Below, piece by piece: positions 18,596 to 27,002 of a stretch of 64,000 nucleotides of DNA. The DNA lies in the NCBI RefSeq assembly GCF_023703375.1, contig NZ_JAMQGO010000001.1, forward strand, positions 744,001 to 808,000, given 5' to 3'. The translations under genes and the position numbers were made by a program. This stretch comes from Lutimaribacter degradans (lineage in GTDB: Bacteria; Pseudomonadota; Alphaproteobacteria; Rhodobacterales; Rhodobacteraceae). A model generated the notes under the pieces. That model saw only the letters and a program-made list of their open reading frames with translations. It did no database searches and was not told the origin of the DNA. The number at the start of each line of letters is the position of its first letter. Position 1 is the stretch's first letter.

Positions 18596-19068
18596 TCCAT
18601 GACGCGGTTGAAGATTTCGCAACCGCGTTGCCCGCGGGGCGCGCCATCGCCGGGCTCGACCTGGGCGAGCGCACCATAGGCGTGGCCGTGTCCGACACGG
18701 TGTTGTCGGTCGCCACGCCGCTGGAAACCATTAGGCGCAAGAAATTCGGGGCCGACGCGGAAAAACTGCTGGCCATCCTCACTGCCCGCAATATCGGCGG
18801 TCTGGTGCTGGGCCTGCCGCGCAACATGGACGGCTCCGAAGGCCCGCGCTGCCAATCGACCCGCGCCTTTGCGCGCAACCTTTCGCGCCTCACCGACCTG
18901 CCCATCGGGTTCTGGGACGAACGGCTTTCCACCGTCGCGGCCGAACGCGCCCTGCTCGAGGCGGATACGACACGAAAACGTCGCGCCGAGGTTATCGACC
19001 ACGTCGCCGCTTCCTATATCCTGCAAGGGGCGCTGGACCGCCTGGTGCATCTGAGGGCAGCAACATGA
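18592..19068 (+). CDS. ruvX: Putative pre-16S rRNA nuclease / RuvX (YqgF family)
   Basis: 158 residues with an RNase H-like fold. Asp23 lies in AGLDLGERTIGVAVSD, followed by GLPRNMDGSEGPRC, WDERLSTVAAERAL and IDHVAASYIL, all family signatures. YqgF in E. coli processes the 5' end of 16S rRNA; the Holliday junction activity is less certain. It overlaps both neighbours (ATGA on each side), forming the ccmI-ruvX-DUF1289 operon. Confidence 0.94.
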   Translation: MIHDAVEDFATALPAGRAIAGLDLGERTIGVAVSDTVLSVATPLETIRRKKFGADAEKLLAILTARNIGGLVLGLPRNMDGSEGPRCQSTRAFARNLSRLTDLPIGFWDERLSTVAAERALLEADTTRKRRAEVIDHVAASYILQGALDRLVHLRAAT

Positions 19069-19298
19069 CAGACGGAGTCTGGAAACGCGACGAGATCGAA
19101 AGCCCATGCGTCAAGATCTGCGTCATTCATCCGCAAGAGCGGATCTGCACCGGCTGCTACCGCAGTCTCGACGAGATCACGCAATGGTCACGCATGACCC
19201 CCGCCGAGCGCCGCGCGGTGATGGAGGCCCTGCCCGACCGTGCCCCGCGCCTGCAAAAACGCCGGGGCGGGCGTGCCGCGCGTCTGCGCCACGGCTGA
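19065..19298 (+). CDS. DUF1289 cysteine-rich small protein
   Basis: 77 residues. The metal-binding-like motif ESPCVKICVIHPQERICTGCYR has four conserved cysteines, followed by a helix (SLDEITQWSRMTPAERRAVM) and a basic tail. DUF1289 proteins are widespread in proteobacteria and of unknown function; they may be iron-sulfur or zinc proteins. The start overlaps the ruvX stop. Confidence 0.9.
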   Translation: MTDGVWKRDEIESPCVKICVIHPQERICTGCYRSLDEITQWSRMTPAERRAVMEALPDRAPRLQKRRGGRAARLRHG

Positions 19299-19365
19299 CG
19301 CGCGCACCGCCAGGGAAATCACTGCCGATCAGATCGTGTATCGCCAAGGCGATGGCGCGCGCCCG

Positions 19366-20184
19366 TCACCACCCCAGCGATTTGCGCAGCATGTTCAGCG
19401 CCACCAGGGTCAGGAATACCGCGAAAACCCGCTTCAGCGGCTTGGGGTCCATCGCGTGGGCCAGTTTCACCCCCAGCGGCGCGGTCATCAGCGTCATGGC
19501 GATCACCACCGCGAAGGCCGGGCCGTTGACCGCCCCCAGCGTAAAGGGCGGCGCATCCACCACGTCAAGAAACAGGAACCCCGCTACCGAGGGCACCGCG
19601 ATGATCACGCCGAACCCTGCCGCCGTGGCAACCGCGCGGTGAATGGGCGTGTTGTAAAGGCTCATCAAGGGCACGCCAAAGCTGCCGCCCCCGATCCCCA
19701 TCAACACCGACAAGAACCCCATCATCGGCGACAACACCGCGCGTGTCACGCCGCGCGGCATTTCCTGGCCCAAGCGCCAATGCGCCCGGCCAAGGCCAAG
19801 GTAGACCCCGATCACCAGGCCGAGAACGCCGAAAATGCCCTGCAACACGACCGAGCGCAGGCTGGATGCCACCAGCACCCCCAGCACCGCGCCGATGGCA
19901 ATGCCAATGCCCCAGCCGCGCAGGATGTGCCAGTCAACCGCGCCCTTCTTGTTGTGGCTCAGAACCGAGCGGACGGATGTCACGATGATCGTCGCCAGCG
20001 AGGTCGCCAGGCAGACCTGCATCAGTTGCGGCCCGTCGTAACCGAGGGTCTGGAAGGCGTAGAAGAACGCCGGCACCAGGACGATCCCGCCTCCCACGCC
20101 CAAAAGCCCGGCCAGCACCCCGGCCGCGCCGCCGATCACGATCAGCAAAATCAGCATCTGGATCAAAAGCATCGTGTCGGGCAT
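19366..20184 (-). CDS. TauE/SafE family anion exporter
   Basis: 272 residues with about eight transmembrane helices in two halves, each with a glycine-rich motif (GVLAGLLGVGGGIVLVPA and LSVLMGIGGGSFGVPLM). Family members export sulfite, sulfoacetate or related anions across the inner membrane. The start MPDTMLLIQML has a CAGGAGAG ribosome binding site; the open frame upstream of it is spurious. A perfect AT-rich palindrome about 110 bp upstream suggests control by a dedicated repressor. Confidence 0.92.
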   Translation of the reverse strand: MPDTMLLIQMLILLIVIGGAAGVLAGLLGVGGGIVLVPAFFYAFQTLGYDGPQLMQVCLATSLATIIVTSVRSVLSHNKKGAVDWHILRGWGIGIAIGAVLGVLVASSLRSVVLQGIFGVLGLVIGVYLGLGRAHWRLGQEMPRGVTRAVLSPMMGFLSVLMGIGGGSFGVPLMSLYNTPIHRAVATAAGFGVIIAVPSVAGFLFLDVVDAPPFTLGAVNGPAFAVVIAMTLMTAPLGVKLAHAMDPKPLKRVFAVFLTLVALNMLRKSLGW

Positions 20185-20292
20185 CTGGCTCTCCTGTGTT
20201 GCGCGCGAAACCGTTACACCGGGCGTTGAAGGAAGGCCAGAGGCGCCGCCAGCCTGCCGCGCGGTCCGGGGTCGCAACCGCGCGGATTCTGC

Positions 20293-20315
20293 ATATTTAC
20301 GGCGTCTGTAAATAT
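20293..20315. promoter_or_regulatory. Perfect AT-rich palindrome upstream of the TauE/SafE gene
   Basis: ATATTTAC-N7-GTAAATAT has 8-bp perfect arms in an otherwise GC-rich context, about 110 bp upstream of the TauE/SafE start and 33 bp beyond the dusA stop. The size and symmetry fit an ArsR-type (for example BigR-like) operator. The cognate regulator is not adjacent. Confidence 0.6.
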
Positions 20316-20347
20316 AATCGGTGCGGAGCAGCCCGGACCGCGTCGAC

Positions 20348-21385
20348 CTATTCGGCCGCCTGCGTGGCAGCCCCGGTGACGGCCGCCAGCGCCTCTTCCA
20401 GAACATCGAGGTCCGCGCCGCTACGCGTTGATTTTTCAGACAAAATTCGCTTCCACTGCCGCGCGCCGGGCTGGCCGTGGAACAGGCCCAGCATGTGCCG
20501 CGTGACTTGGTGCAGGCGCCCGCCACTTCGCAGATGCGCCTCGATATAGGGCATCATCGCGCTTGCAACTTCGGAACGATTGGCTGCAGGTGACTGTTTT
20601 TCATATATAATTTCATCTGCGCCATGAAGGATATCCCAAGGCTGATGATAGGCCGCACGCCCGACCATCACGCCATCCAGCCCCGAGTCGAGCAACGCGG
20701 CGGCCTGCTCAAGGCTGTCGACCCCGCCATTGATCGAGATATGGAGGTTCGGAAACAGCTGTTTCATCTCTTGAACCAACGTGTAATCAAGAGGCGGTAT
20801 GTCCCTGTTTTCCTTGGGCGAAAGCCCCTGAAGCCACGCTTTTCGGGCGTGGATCGTCACCCTTTCGCACCCGGCGGCCACGATCTGGGCCAGGAACTCG
20901 GGCAGAACCTCGCGCGGGGTCTGGTCGTCGACGCCGATGCGGCATTTCACCGTCACATCAATATCCACGGCGTCGCGCATAGCGCGTACGCAACGGGCCA
21001 CAAGTGACGGATTTTTCATCAAAATCGCGCCGAACGTGCCCGATTGCACCCGGTCGCTGGGGCAGCCGCAATTCAGGTTGATCTCGTCATAGCCCGCCGC
21101 TTGCCCCATCCGCGCCGCCTGTGCCAGCTCGGCCGGGTCCGCGCCACCCAATTGCAGCGCAACCGGGTGTTCTTTTTCATTGAAATCAAGCAGATGCAAC
21201 GCGTTTCCCCGCACCAGCGCCGGCGCCGTCACCATCTCGGTGTAAAGCAACGCCTGCTCGCTGATCAGACGATGGAAATACCGGCAATGCCGGTCCGTCC
21301 AATCCATCATGGGTGCCACGGATAAGCGGGCCGCCCGCTGGACGTCCGATTTCCCTTGTTTTATTGGCGTTCCTCGATCGGACAT
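20348..21385 (-). CDS. dusA: tRNA-dihydrouridine synthase DusA
   Basis: 345 residues, starting at MSDRGTPIKQGK. It has a FMN-binding TIM barrel with the entry SVAPMMDWTDRHCRYF, the catalytic cysteine in NLNCGCPSDRV (near residue 106), NGGVDS and VMVGRAAYHQPW. It reduces uridines 20/20a in the D-loop of tRNAs. The length and motifs are standard for DusA. Its leader contains a large nested inverted repeat (21411-21484). Confidence 0.94.
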   Translation of the reverse strand: MSDRGTPIKQGKSDVQRAARLSVAPMMDWTDRHCRYFHRLISEQALLYTEMVTAPALVRGNALHLLDFNEKEHPVALQLGGADPAELAQAARMGQAAGYDEINLNCGCPSDRVQSGTFGAILMKNPSLVARCVRAMRDAVDIDVTVKCRIGVDDQTPREVLPEFLAQIVAAGCERVTIHARKAWLQGLSPKENRDIPPLDYTLVQEMKQLFPNLHISINGGVDSLEQAAALLDSGLDGVMVGRAAYHQPWDILHGADEIIYEKQSPAANRSEVASAMMPYIEAHLRSGGRLHQVTRHMLGLFHGQPGARQWKRILSEKSTRSGADLDVLEEALAAVTGAATQAAE

Positions 21386-21410
21386 CGTTTCCGTTTTCCT
21401 TGATTTGGGG

Positions 21411-21484
21411 GCTGTTTGCCTCTTTTCCCGGGGGTGGTGCAACACAATGTTGTAACGCTCTCGAATTGTTGCACTGCAAACAGC
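21411..21484 (-). promoter_or_regulatory. Nested inverted repeat in the dusA leader
   Basis: Outer arms GCTGTTTGC (21411-21419) and GCAAACAGC (21476-21484) enclose inner arms GTGCAACA (21437-21444) and TGTTGCAC (21467-21474); all arms are perfect. The structure ends about 26 nt before the dusA start. It could be a folded 5' leader or two operator palindromes. No known riboswitch class was recognised. Confidence 0.5.
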
Positions 21485-21769
21485 AGGTTTTCATGGTCTT
21501 TCTCTCTGGTAGACAAACCGGAAAGGACCGCCCGAGACGACATATCATCGAACGGCCCGTCGAACCGGGCATTGGTTGCGCAAGCCCAGTTCTTTAACCA
21601 CCGAGTGCGCTAAACTTCGAATATTATCGCGTCAAATCAGTGCCTTGAAGAACAAAGATGCATGAGCTGATTGACGGGAGGGACAGGACGCGCCGCGCGA
21701 AATTTGCCTTGACCACTTTCAACACAAAAAATTCCAATTACCTTCAAAACAGTACCAAGGAGGTTGGCT
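21485..21769. other. Intergenic region between dusA and the dioxygenase operon
   Basis: With the dusA leader this makes a gene-free stretch of 384 bp. It holds the divergent promoters of dusA and the dioxygenase operon and is less GC-rich near the right end. No coding sequence with a plausible start and codon pattern was found. The consensus ribosome binding site AAGGAGG lies at 21757-21763. Confidence 0.6.
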
Positions 21770-22786
21770 TTGACGACACATGAAACGAAGCTCCCACCGA
21801 TTGACCCGACACGCGCTGCCACCATCGAGGAATTCGGTGGCGAAATTACCGCTCTCGATCCCATCGGCGTGCAGGTTTCGGGGATAGATCTGTCCTCGCA
21901 GGACGCACCACCGTCGGAGGTTGTCGACGTCCTGGAACGCGAGATGGCGGAACGCGGCTTTCTCGTTTTCAAGAACGAGAAACAACTGGACGCCGAGGAC
22001 TTCCTGCGCGCCAGCTGTCTTTGGGGCGGCAAGGAATTGCACAGCACGCATGGCGTTCACCCCGAAACGCCTGGTGGAAATCCCCATATCTTCCGCCTGT
22101 CCAACGACGAGCGCCACGGCATTCCCGATGTCGGGCCGCAATGGCACAACGATGGCAGTTTCCTGCCGGCCACGTTTTCCCATTCGGGCTATCACATCAT
22201 TCGGCCGGCCGAGAATGGCGGCGGCACGCATTTCGCGCACCAGGGCCTTGCCTACGAGGCGCTGCCAGAGGATCGACAGGAACGTTGGGGCCGCCTGTCC
22301 TCGGTGAACTCCGCGTCGGGTGTCGTGCATCCGCTGGTGCATGAACATCCCCTGTCCGGGCAGAAGTGTATCTGGCTGCATCTGGGCATGACTGGCGCCG
22401 TCCTCGAAAAACTGCCGGGTCAGGATGGCTTTCGCCTGCTTCACGCCGACGAATTGAAGCAGCTCTGCCACGAATATAACGACATCCTGAATGCCGGGCT
22501 GACGCACGGATATGCCATGGCCTATGAGTACAGCGAAAACGATTGTGTCTTTATCGACAATCTGGCCGTCGCGCATCGTGCGGCACCCGAAGCGCACATG
22601 CCCGTAGAAAAACAGGGCCTGCGGATCATGCATCGCAGCACCGTGAAGGGCGTGCAAAACCTTGCCCCCGGCTTCGGACTGCCACTCCATGTGAATATCG
22701 ACGGCCCCAATCCGGCTGGTGAGGGCGTCTGGCAAGGGGGCGGTGTCGGCTTCCGTTGGGAAGAAGGTATTCCCATGCGAAACTGA
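21770..22786 (+). CDS. TauD/TfdA-family Fe(II)/2-oxoglutarate-dependent dioxygenase
   Basis: 338 residues. The iron-binding triad is visible: His126 and Asp128 in QWHNDGSFL, and His269 in DNLAVAHRA; a late Arg (GLRIMHRST) can bind 2-oxoglutarate. The family hydroxylates sulfonates, aryloxyacids and similar substrates using oxygen and 2-oxoglutarate. The start is a TTG six bases after a consensus AAGGAGG; another TTG at 21764 touches that site and is unlikely. It is the first gene of a run with a CoA-transferase and a glutathione transferase. The substrate is unknown. Confidence 0.9.
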   Translation: MTTHETKLPPIDPTRAATIEEFGGEITALDPIGVQVSGIDLSSQDAPPSEVVDVLEREMAERGFLVFKNEKQLDAEDFLRASCLWGGKELHSTHGVHPETPGGNPHIFRLSNDERHGIPDVGPQWHNDGSFLPATFSHSGYHIIRPAENGGGTHFAHQGLAYEALPEDRQERWGRLSSVNSASGVVHPLVHEHPLSGQKCIWLHLGMTGAVLEKLPGQDGFRLLHADELKQLCHEYNDILNAGLTHGYAMAYEYSENDCVFIDNLAVAHRAAPEAHMPVEKQGLRIMHRSTVKGVQNLAPGFGLPLHVNIDGPNPAGEGVWQGGGVGFRWEEGIPMRN

Positions 22787-22892
22787 CCACCCATTCACAC
22801 GCTTGTCGCGTGGACGGCGACCCGAGAGCCTGAGCCGACTCTTTCGGGTTGGCATCGCCCGCGCCAATTCTTTCCGACCGGAGGTCGACGAC

Positions 22893-24110
22893 ATGTCAGG
22901 ACCATTGCACGGATTTCGAGTCATCGACCTGACCACCATGATCTCGGGTCCGCTGGCCACCATGACGCTGGCCGACCAGGGCGCCGAGGTCATCAAGATC
23001 GAACATCCCGAAGGCGGCGATCATAGTCGCCAGGTCACAGGCCGTCGTGGCGGTTTCACGGCGTCCTTCCTCAACAACAATCGCGGCAAGAAATCCGTCA
23101 CGCTGAACCTCAAGGATCCGCGCGGTGTCGAGGCGGCCTTGAGGTTGTGCGAGAGCGCGGATGTCTTCGTGCAGAACTTTCGCCCCGGCGTGGCCGAGGA
23201 GCGGATCGGGCTGGGAGAGGAAGCGGTGCGCGCGGTCCGGCCCGACATCGTTTATGCTTCCATCGCCGGGTTCGGGTTCGACGGCGACTGGGCGCGCAAG
23301 CCGGTCTACGACCCGCTGATCCAGGCGCTGTCGGGGCTGGCCAGCGTGCAGGGCGGCGCCGATGCCGCGCGGCCCCGGCTGGTCCGAACGATCCTGCCCG
23401 ACAAGCTGACCGCGATCCAGACCGCGCAGGCGATCACCGCCTCCCTGCTGGCGCGCACCCGGACGGGTGAAGGAAGCCATGTGCAGATTTCCATGCTCGA
23501 CACCGTGCTGGCGTTCCTGTGGAGCTCGGACATGGCGGGCTACACCTTCGTGGGGGATGAGCTGCGGCCCGCGACGGGCGATGATGCGCAGAGTTTCGTC
23601 GAGTTGATCTACCAGACCGCCGATGGCTGGATGGCGGTCTCTGCCCATACCGACAGCACGTGGAAGGGGCTCTCGGCCGCCGTGGGCCGTCCAGGCTGGC
23701 TGGAGGACCCGCGCTTTGCCACCGTGGCCGCGCGGGAGGAGAACAAGCCCGCCCGGCTGGCACTGACCCAGGAGGCGCTGCTGGAGGACACCACCGAGAA
23801 CTGGATGCGCCGCCTTGGCGAACACGATGTGCCCTGCGCGCCGGTGCTGACGCGCGATCAGGTCTACTCTCACCCGCAGGCGCGGGCCAACGGGGCCGTG
23901 ATCGAACAAGACCACCCGCAGGCCGGCCGAATCCGCCAGGCCCGGACACCGGCACGGTTCTCGGCCACGCCGCCCGAGGCCCCGAAACCCGCCCGTCGGC
24001 TGGGCGAGGACACGCGCGCCGTGCTGGCGCAGGCCGGCTATGACGCCGACACGATTGCCGATATGATCGCGCAAGGCATCGCGACGGACACGCAGGAGGG
24101 CGAATCGTGA
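22893..24110 (+). CDS. CaiB/BaiF-type (class III) CoA-transferase
   Basis: 405 residues, starting at MSGPLHGFRVIDLTTM after a GGAGG site. Family signatures: VIDLTTMISGPLATMTLADQG, the NNNRGKKSVTLNLKDPRG stretch, VFVQNFRPGVAEERIGLG, and Asp203 in ISMLDTV at the place of the catalytic aspartate. The enzyme moves CoA between carboxylic acids through acyl-CoA intermediates. It sits between a 2-oxoglutarate dioxygenase and a GST, so the likely role is activating an organic acid for breakdown. The following start (GTG) overlaps its TGA stop. Confidence 0.92.
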   Translation: MSGPLHGFRVIDLTTMISGPLATMTLADQGAEVIKIEHPEGGDHSRQVTGRRGGFTASFLNNNRGKKSVTLNLKDPRGVEAALRLCESADVFVQNFRPGVAEERIGLGEEAVRAVRPDIVYASIAGFGFDGDWARKPVYDPLIQALSGLASVQGGADAARPRLVRTILPDKLTAIQTAQAITASLLARTRTGEGSHVQISMLDTVLAFLWSSDMAGYTFVGDELRPATGDDAQSFVELIYQTADGWMAVSAHTDSTWKGLSAAVGRPGWLEDPRFATVAAREENKPARLALTQEALLEDTTENWMRRLGEHDVPCAPVLTRDQVYSHPQARANGAVIEQDHPQAGRIRQARTPARFSATPPEAPKPARRLGEDTRAVLAQAGYDADTIADMIAQGIATDTQEGES

Positions 24111-24841
24111 TCGACCTCTATTTTGCCCCCACGCCGAATGGCTGGAAGGCGGCCATCATGCTCGAGGAAACCGGCCTCGATTACCGGCCCATCCTGATGC
24201 GGCTCAGTGAAGGAGACCAGTTCTCGCCACACTTCCTGGCAATCAGCCCCAACGCCAAGATGCCCGCCATCATGGATCATGCACCTGATGCCGCTTGGGG
24301 CGACGACCCCGTTACCGTTTTCGAGTCCGGCGCGATCCTGCTCTACCTCGCCGAAAAGACCGGGCAGTTCGCTCCGCCACCGAGTGATCTGCGCGCCCAC
24401 AAGGAGTTGATGGAGTGGCTCTTTTGGCAGGTGGGCAACCAGGGGCCGATGGGTGGGCAACTCAGCCATTTCCGCAACTACGCGCCAGAGGGCGACCGAG
24501 ACTACGGCTTCAAGCGGTATCTTGGCGAGTACGACCGCAACCTCGGCGTGCTGGAAAACCGCCTGGAGGATCGCGACTACATCCTGGGCGACTATTCCAT
24601 CGCCGACATGCTGGCCTTTCCGTGGGCATTCATCGCCAAGTCGCTTGGAGCAACGCTTGCGGAATTCCCCCGCGTGGCCGACTGGCGTGCACGGATAAAG
24701 GAGCGCCCGGCGGTGCAGCGCGCCATCGACCTGCACAAGAGCCAACAGAACAGGGGGCAGCATCGGGCCGACAACAACACGGTCCTCTTCAACCAGTCCG
24801 CGGCGTCTCTCAGGCTCAAGCCGAAAGGCGATGGCGCATAG
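24107..24841 (+). CDS. Glutathione S-transferase, YghU/Ure2p-like
   Basis: 244 residues with a GTG start overlapping the CoA-transferase stop (GTGA). The N-terminal thioredoxin-like domain (YFAPTPNGWKAAIMLEETGL, then KMPAIMDH and ESGAILLYLAEKTG) is followed by an all-helical domain with DYILGDYSIADMLAFPW. The C-terminal extension matches Ure2p/YghU-type enzymes, which act on organic hydroperoxides or disulfides. In this operon it may handle a thiol conjugate or a peroxide by-product. The specific reaction is unknown. Confidence 0.9.
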   Translation: MIDLYFAPTPNGWKAAIMLEETGLDYRPILMRLSEGDQFSPHFLAISPNAKMPAIMDHAPDAAWGDDPVTVFESGAILLYLAEKTGQFAPPPSDLRAHKELMEWLFWQVGNQGPMGGQLSHFRNYAPEGDRDYGFKRYLGEYDRNLGVLENRLEDRDYILGDYSIADMLAFPWAFIAKSLGATLAEFPRVADWRARIKERPAVQRAIDLHKSQQNRGQHRADNNTVLFNQSAASLRLKPKGDGA

Positions 24842-24875
24842 TATCTCGCGGGTACAAGTCCATATCGGATCGTCC

Positions 24876-24965
24876 CTACAAACCCTGCCCATCACCAACG
24901 CGGGGCTTGCCTAGTGGTTGCGGGAAATCGGGCTCAAGACGGGCCATCTGCGCCTCGGTCAGCCG
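24876..24965 (-). pseudogene. Remnant of an IS5-family transposase (N-terminal scrap)
   Basis: On the leftward strand 29 codons before a stop read RLTEAQMARLEPDF then PQPLGKPRVGDGQGL. This matches the conserved N-terminus of IS5-type transposases (LTxxQMARLxPxFP...GKPRVDD). There is no start codon in frame, no catalytic DDE region and no inverted repeats nearby, so only a decayed fragment remains. Continuation in another frame (24841-24875) is too short to judge. It occupies the otherwise empty stretch between the GST and DsrE genes. Confidence 0.65.
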
Positions 24966-25136
24966 GACATTTCAAACATGGTTCACCGCGCGGTTTTCGA
25001 ACCGTGAATCACGCCACCGAAGGGCAATCAATGGGTCAAGCCTCTCTTGCGTCAGCGCATTGCCTACGGCCCCATCAGGCGAACGGTGACCTGGCCTTGC
25101 CGGTCGCGGCGGTGTCTTGTGCCGGCATTTGCGCCC

Positions 25137-25490
25137 TCAAAACACCAGCACCTTGTCGGCGGCCAGTGTTGCTTGGGCGAGTGCGTCCATGGTCGAGCGT
25201 GTCGGCCCCTCCATCATGTCACCGGCGGCCAGCCCGCGCGCATCCATGCAGGTGCCGCACATCAGGACGCGGCCTTTCGCGGTAAGGACGCGGCGGATCA
25301 TCCGTTCGATGTTGTAGAACCCGTCCGGTGTCTTTTGCCCCGACTTCGCGCAAAGCACCGCGTCTGCCATCAGGAATACCGTGATGTCCGCTTCGGGGTC
25401 ATTCTTTGCCAGTGCGTGGGCCATGCGCAGCCCGTTGAAACTGCGCTCGGTGCCGTAGGGCGGGTCGTTGAGAAGGATCAGGTGTTTCAT
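25137..25490 (-). CDS. DsrE/DsrF-like family protein
   Basis: 117 residues, starting at MKHLILLNDPPYGTER with a GAGGA ribosome binding site. The fold has the DsrE pattern (LRMAHALAKNDPEADITVFLMADAV) with conserved cysteines in VLCAKSGQ and MCGTCMDARGL. Small DsrE-like proteins carry or relay persulfide sulfur. It lies 186 bp downstream of the MFS gene on the same strand and near the ArsR-rhodanese regulator, which supports a sulfur-related role. The partner is unknown. Confidence 0.9.
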   Translation of the reverse strand: MKHLILLNDPPYGTERSFNGLRMAHALAKNDPEADITVFLMADAVLCAKSGQKTPDGFYNIERMIRRVLTAKGRVLMCGTCMDARGLAAGDMMEGPTRSTMDALAQATLAADKVLVF

Positions 25491-25676
25491 GGTCGGTCCT
25501 CGGTTGAAGGTCGGCGTTCCCAGTTCTGACAGGCGGCCCGTGACGGCCGGCCGTTACCTGGCTGATCGTTCGACAGCGCCGCCGACGTGCCCGTATTCAG
25601 GGCGGCTCGTTGCACGGCCAAGGCGCCAGGTTGGGCACCGCCGGCGGGACACGGTGCAATGCGGCGACCGGGGGTA

Positions 25677-26975
25677 TCAGGCATCCGTGCCTTCCGGCGT
25701 GGCGGGGTTAAGACGCGGGTGGGTCTCCTCCATCGCGACGACAAGCCAGAGGCCAGACAGCGCCATGGCGGCGCCGGTCAGCCAGAACCCCGCCTCCAAC
25801 ATGCCCGACGCGTCGGCGATCAGGCCCATGGCCAGCGCCCCGATGGCATAGCCGAGATCGCGCCAGAACCGGTAGACACCAAGCGCCGAGCCGCGCCAGG
25901 ACGGGTGCGCGATGTCGCCCATCGCGGCGATGAGCGTCGGATAGAGCAGCGCCATGCCGACCCCGGTGACGGCGGCGACAAATGCCCAGCCCGTCACGCT
26001 ATCGAGAAAGGGGAAGGTCAGGACGCCTCCCGCGCACAGGAAGAACCCCGCCACCGTCGGCCATTTACGACCAAAGGCATCCGACAACGGCCCGGTCCAG
26101 AGCTGGCTGCCGCCCCAGACAAAACCGTAGATGCCGGTGACCCAGCCGATCTCGATCAGGCTCGCGCCCCTGGCCATCATGAAGACCGGCACCAGCGCCC
26201 ACATCAGCGCGTCGACGAATTTTTCCACGCTGCCCGCCTGTGCCAGCGCCATGAATGTGCGGTTTTGCCATGTGACGAGGGCGAAGATCTGGCCCGATGT
26301 GGGGCTGTCCGGCCCCGTGACGTAGCGCGGGCGCGGGCCGTCATTGGCGCCCGCCTTGTGGCGTGCGGCTTCGGCGCGTGCGTAAGGCAACGTTTCGGTG
26401 AAAGAAAGCAGGCCTGCCGCCAGCGCCAAGAGGATTACCACGAGACCGAAGACGAACAGGCTGAGCCGCGGGTCGAAATAACTGGCGAGATAGCCGGTCA
26501 GTAGACCGGCCAGCGCCACGCCGCCATAGCCCGCGAATTCGTTGAACCCGGTGGCAAGCCCACGTTCGGAGCCCTTCACGATGTCCATCTTGGCCGTGAC
26601 GGTCATCGACCAGGCAAAGCCCTGGTTGACGCCCAGAAGCACGTTGGCAGCAACGATCCAGCCCCAGGTCGGCGCCCACAGGATCAGGAACGGGATCGGC
26701 AGGGCCACCAGCCAGCCCCAGATCAGGACGCGCCGCCGCCCGACCCGTTCCGACAGGCGGCCCGAGACGAAGTTCATCGCCCCCTTCACGACGCCGAAAG
26801 AAACGATGAAGGCGAAGATCGCCTTCATCGACCCCGGGACGACGCCGAATTCGCTTTCCGCCAGCGCCGGGATCACCGTGCGCTGCAAGCCGATGGTCAT
26901 GCCGACGAAGAACACCTGTAAAAGCTGTTCGAAAAACGGCCGCAGGTTTTCGCGGATGCCAAGCGCGTAGGTCAT
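25677..26975 (-). CDS. Major facilitator superfamily transporter
   Basis: 432 residues with twelve predicted helices. The loop 2-3 signature GRLSERVGRRRVLIWG and its counterpart GPLSDAFGRKWPTVAG after helix 8 identify MFS. It is the second gene of the leftward unit that begins with the sterol-desaturase-like gene (27-bp gap). The substrate cannot be told; export of a sulfur compound or a modified lipid is conceivable from the context only. Confidence 0.9.
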   Translation of the reverse strand: MTYALGIRENLRPFFEQLLQVFFVGMTIGLQRTVIPALAESEFGVVPGSMKAIFAFIVSFGVVKGAMNFVSGRLSERVGRRRVLIWGWLVALPIPFLILWAPTWGWIVAANVLLGVNQGFAWSMTVTAKMDIVKGSERGLATGFNEFAGYGGVALAGLLTGYLASYFDPRLSLFVFGLVVILLALAAGLLSFTETLPYARAEAARHKAGANDGPRPRYVTGPDSPTSGQIFALVTWQNRTFMALAQAGSVEKFVDALMWALVPVFMMARGASLIEIGWVTGIYGFVWGGSQLWTGPLSDAFGRKWPTVAGFFLCAGGVLTFPFLDSVTGWAFVAAVTGVGMALLYPTLIAAMGDIAHPSWRGSALGVYRFWRDLGYAIGALAMGLIADASGMLEAGFWLTGAAMALSGLWLVVAMEETHPRLNPATPEGTDA

Positions 26976-27002
26976 TCCGGGTCTTTCGCGGTCAGGCGCG
27001 AA

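Noticed and set aside
19340..19353. Short hairpin ATCGCC-AA-GGCGAT between DUF1289 and the TauE gene
   Set aside because: The loop is too tight and no U-run follows in either direction; not strong enough to call a terminator.
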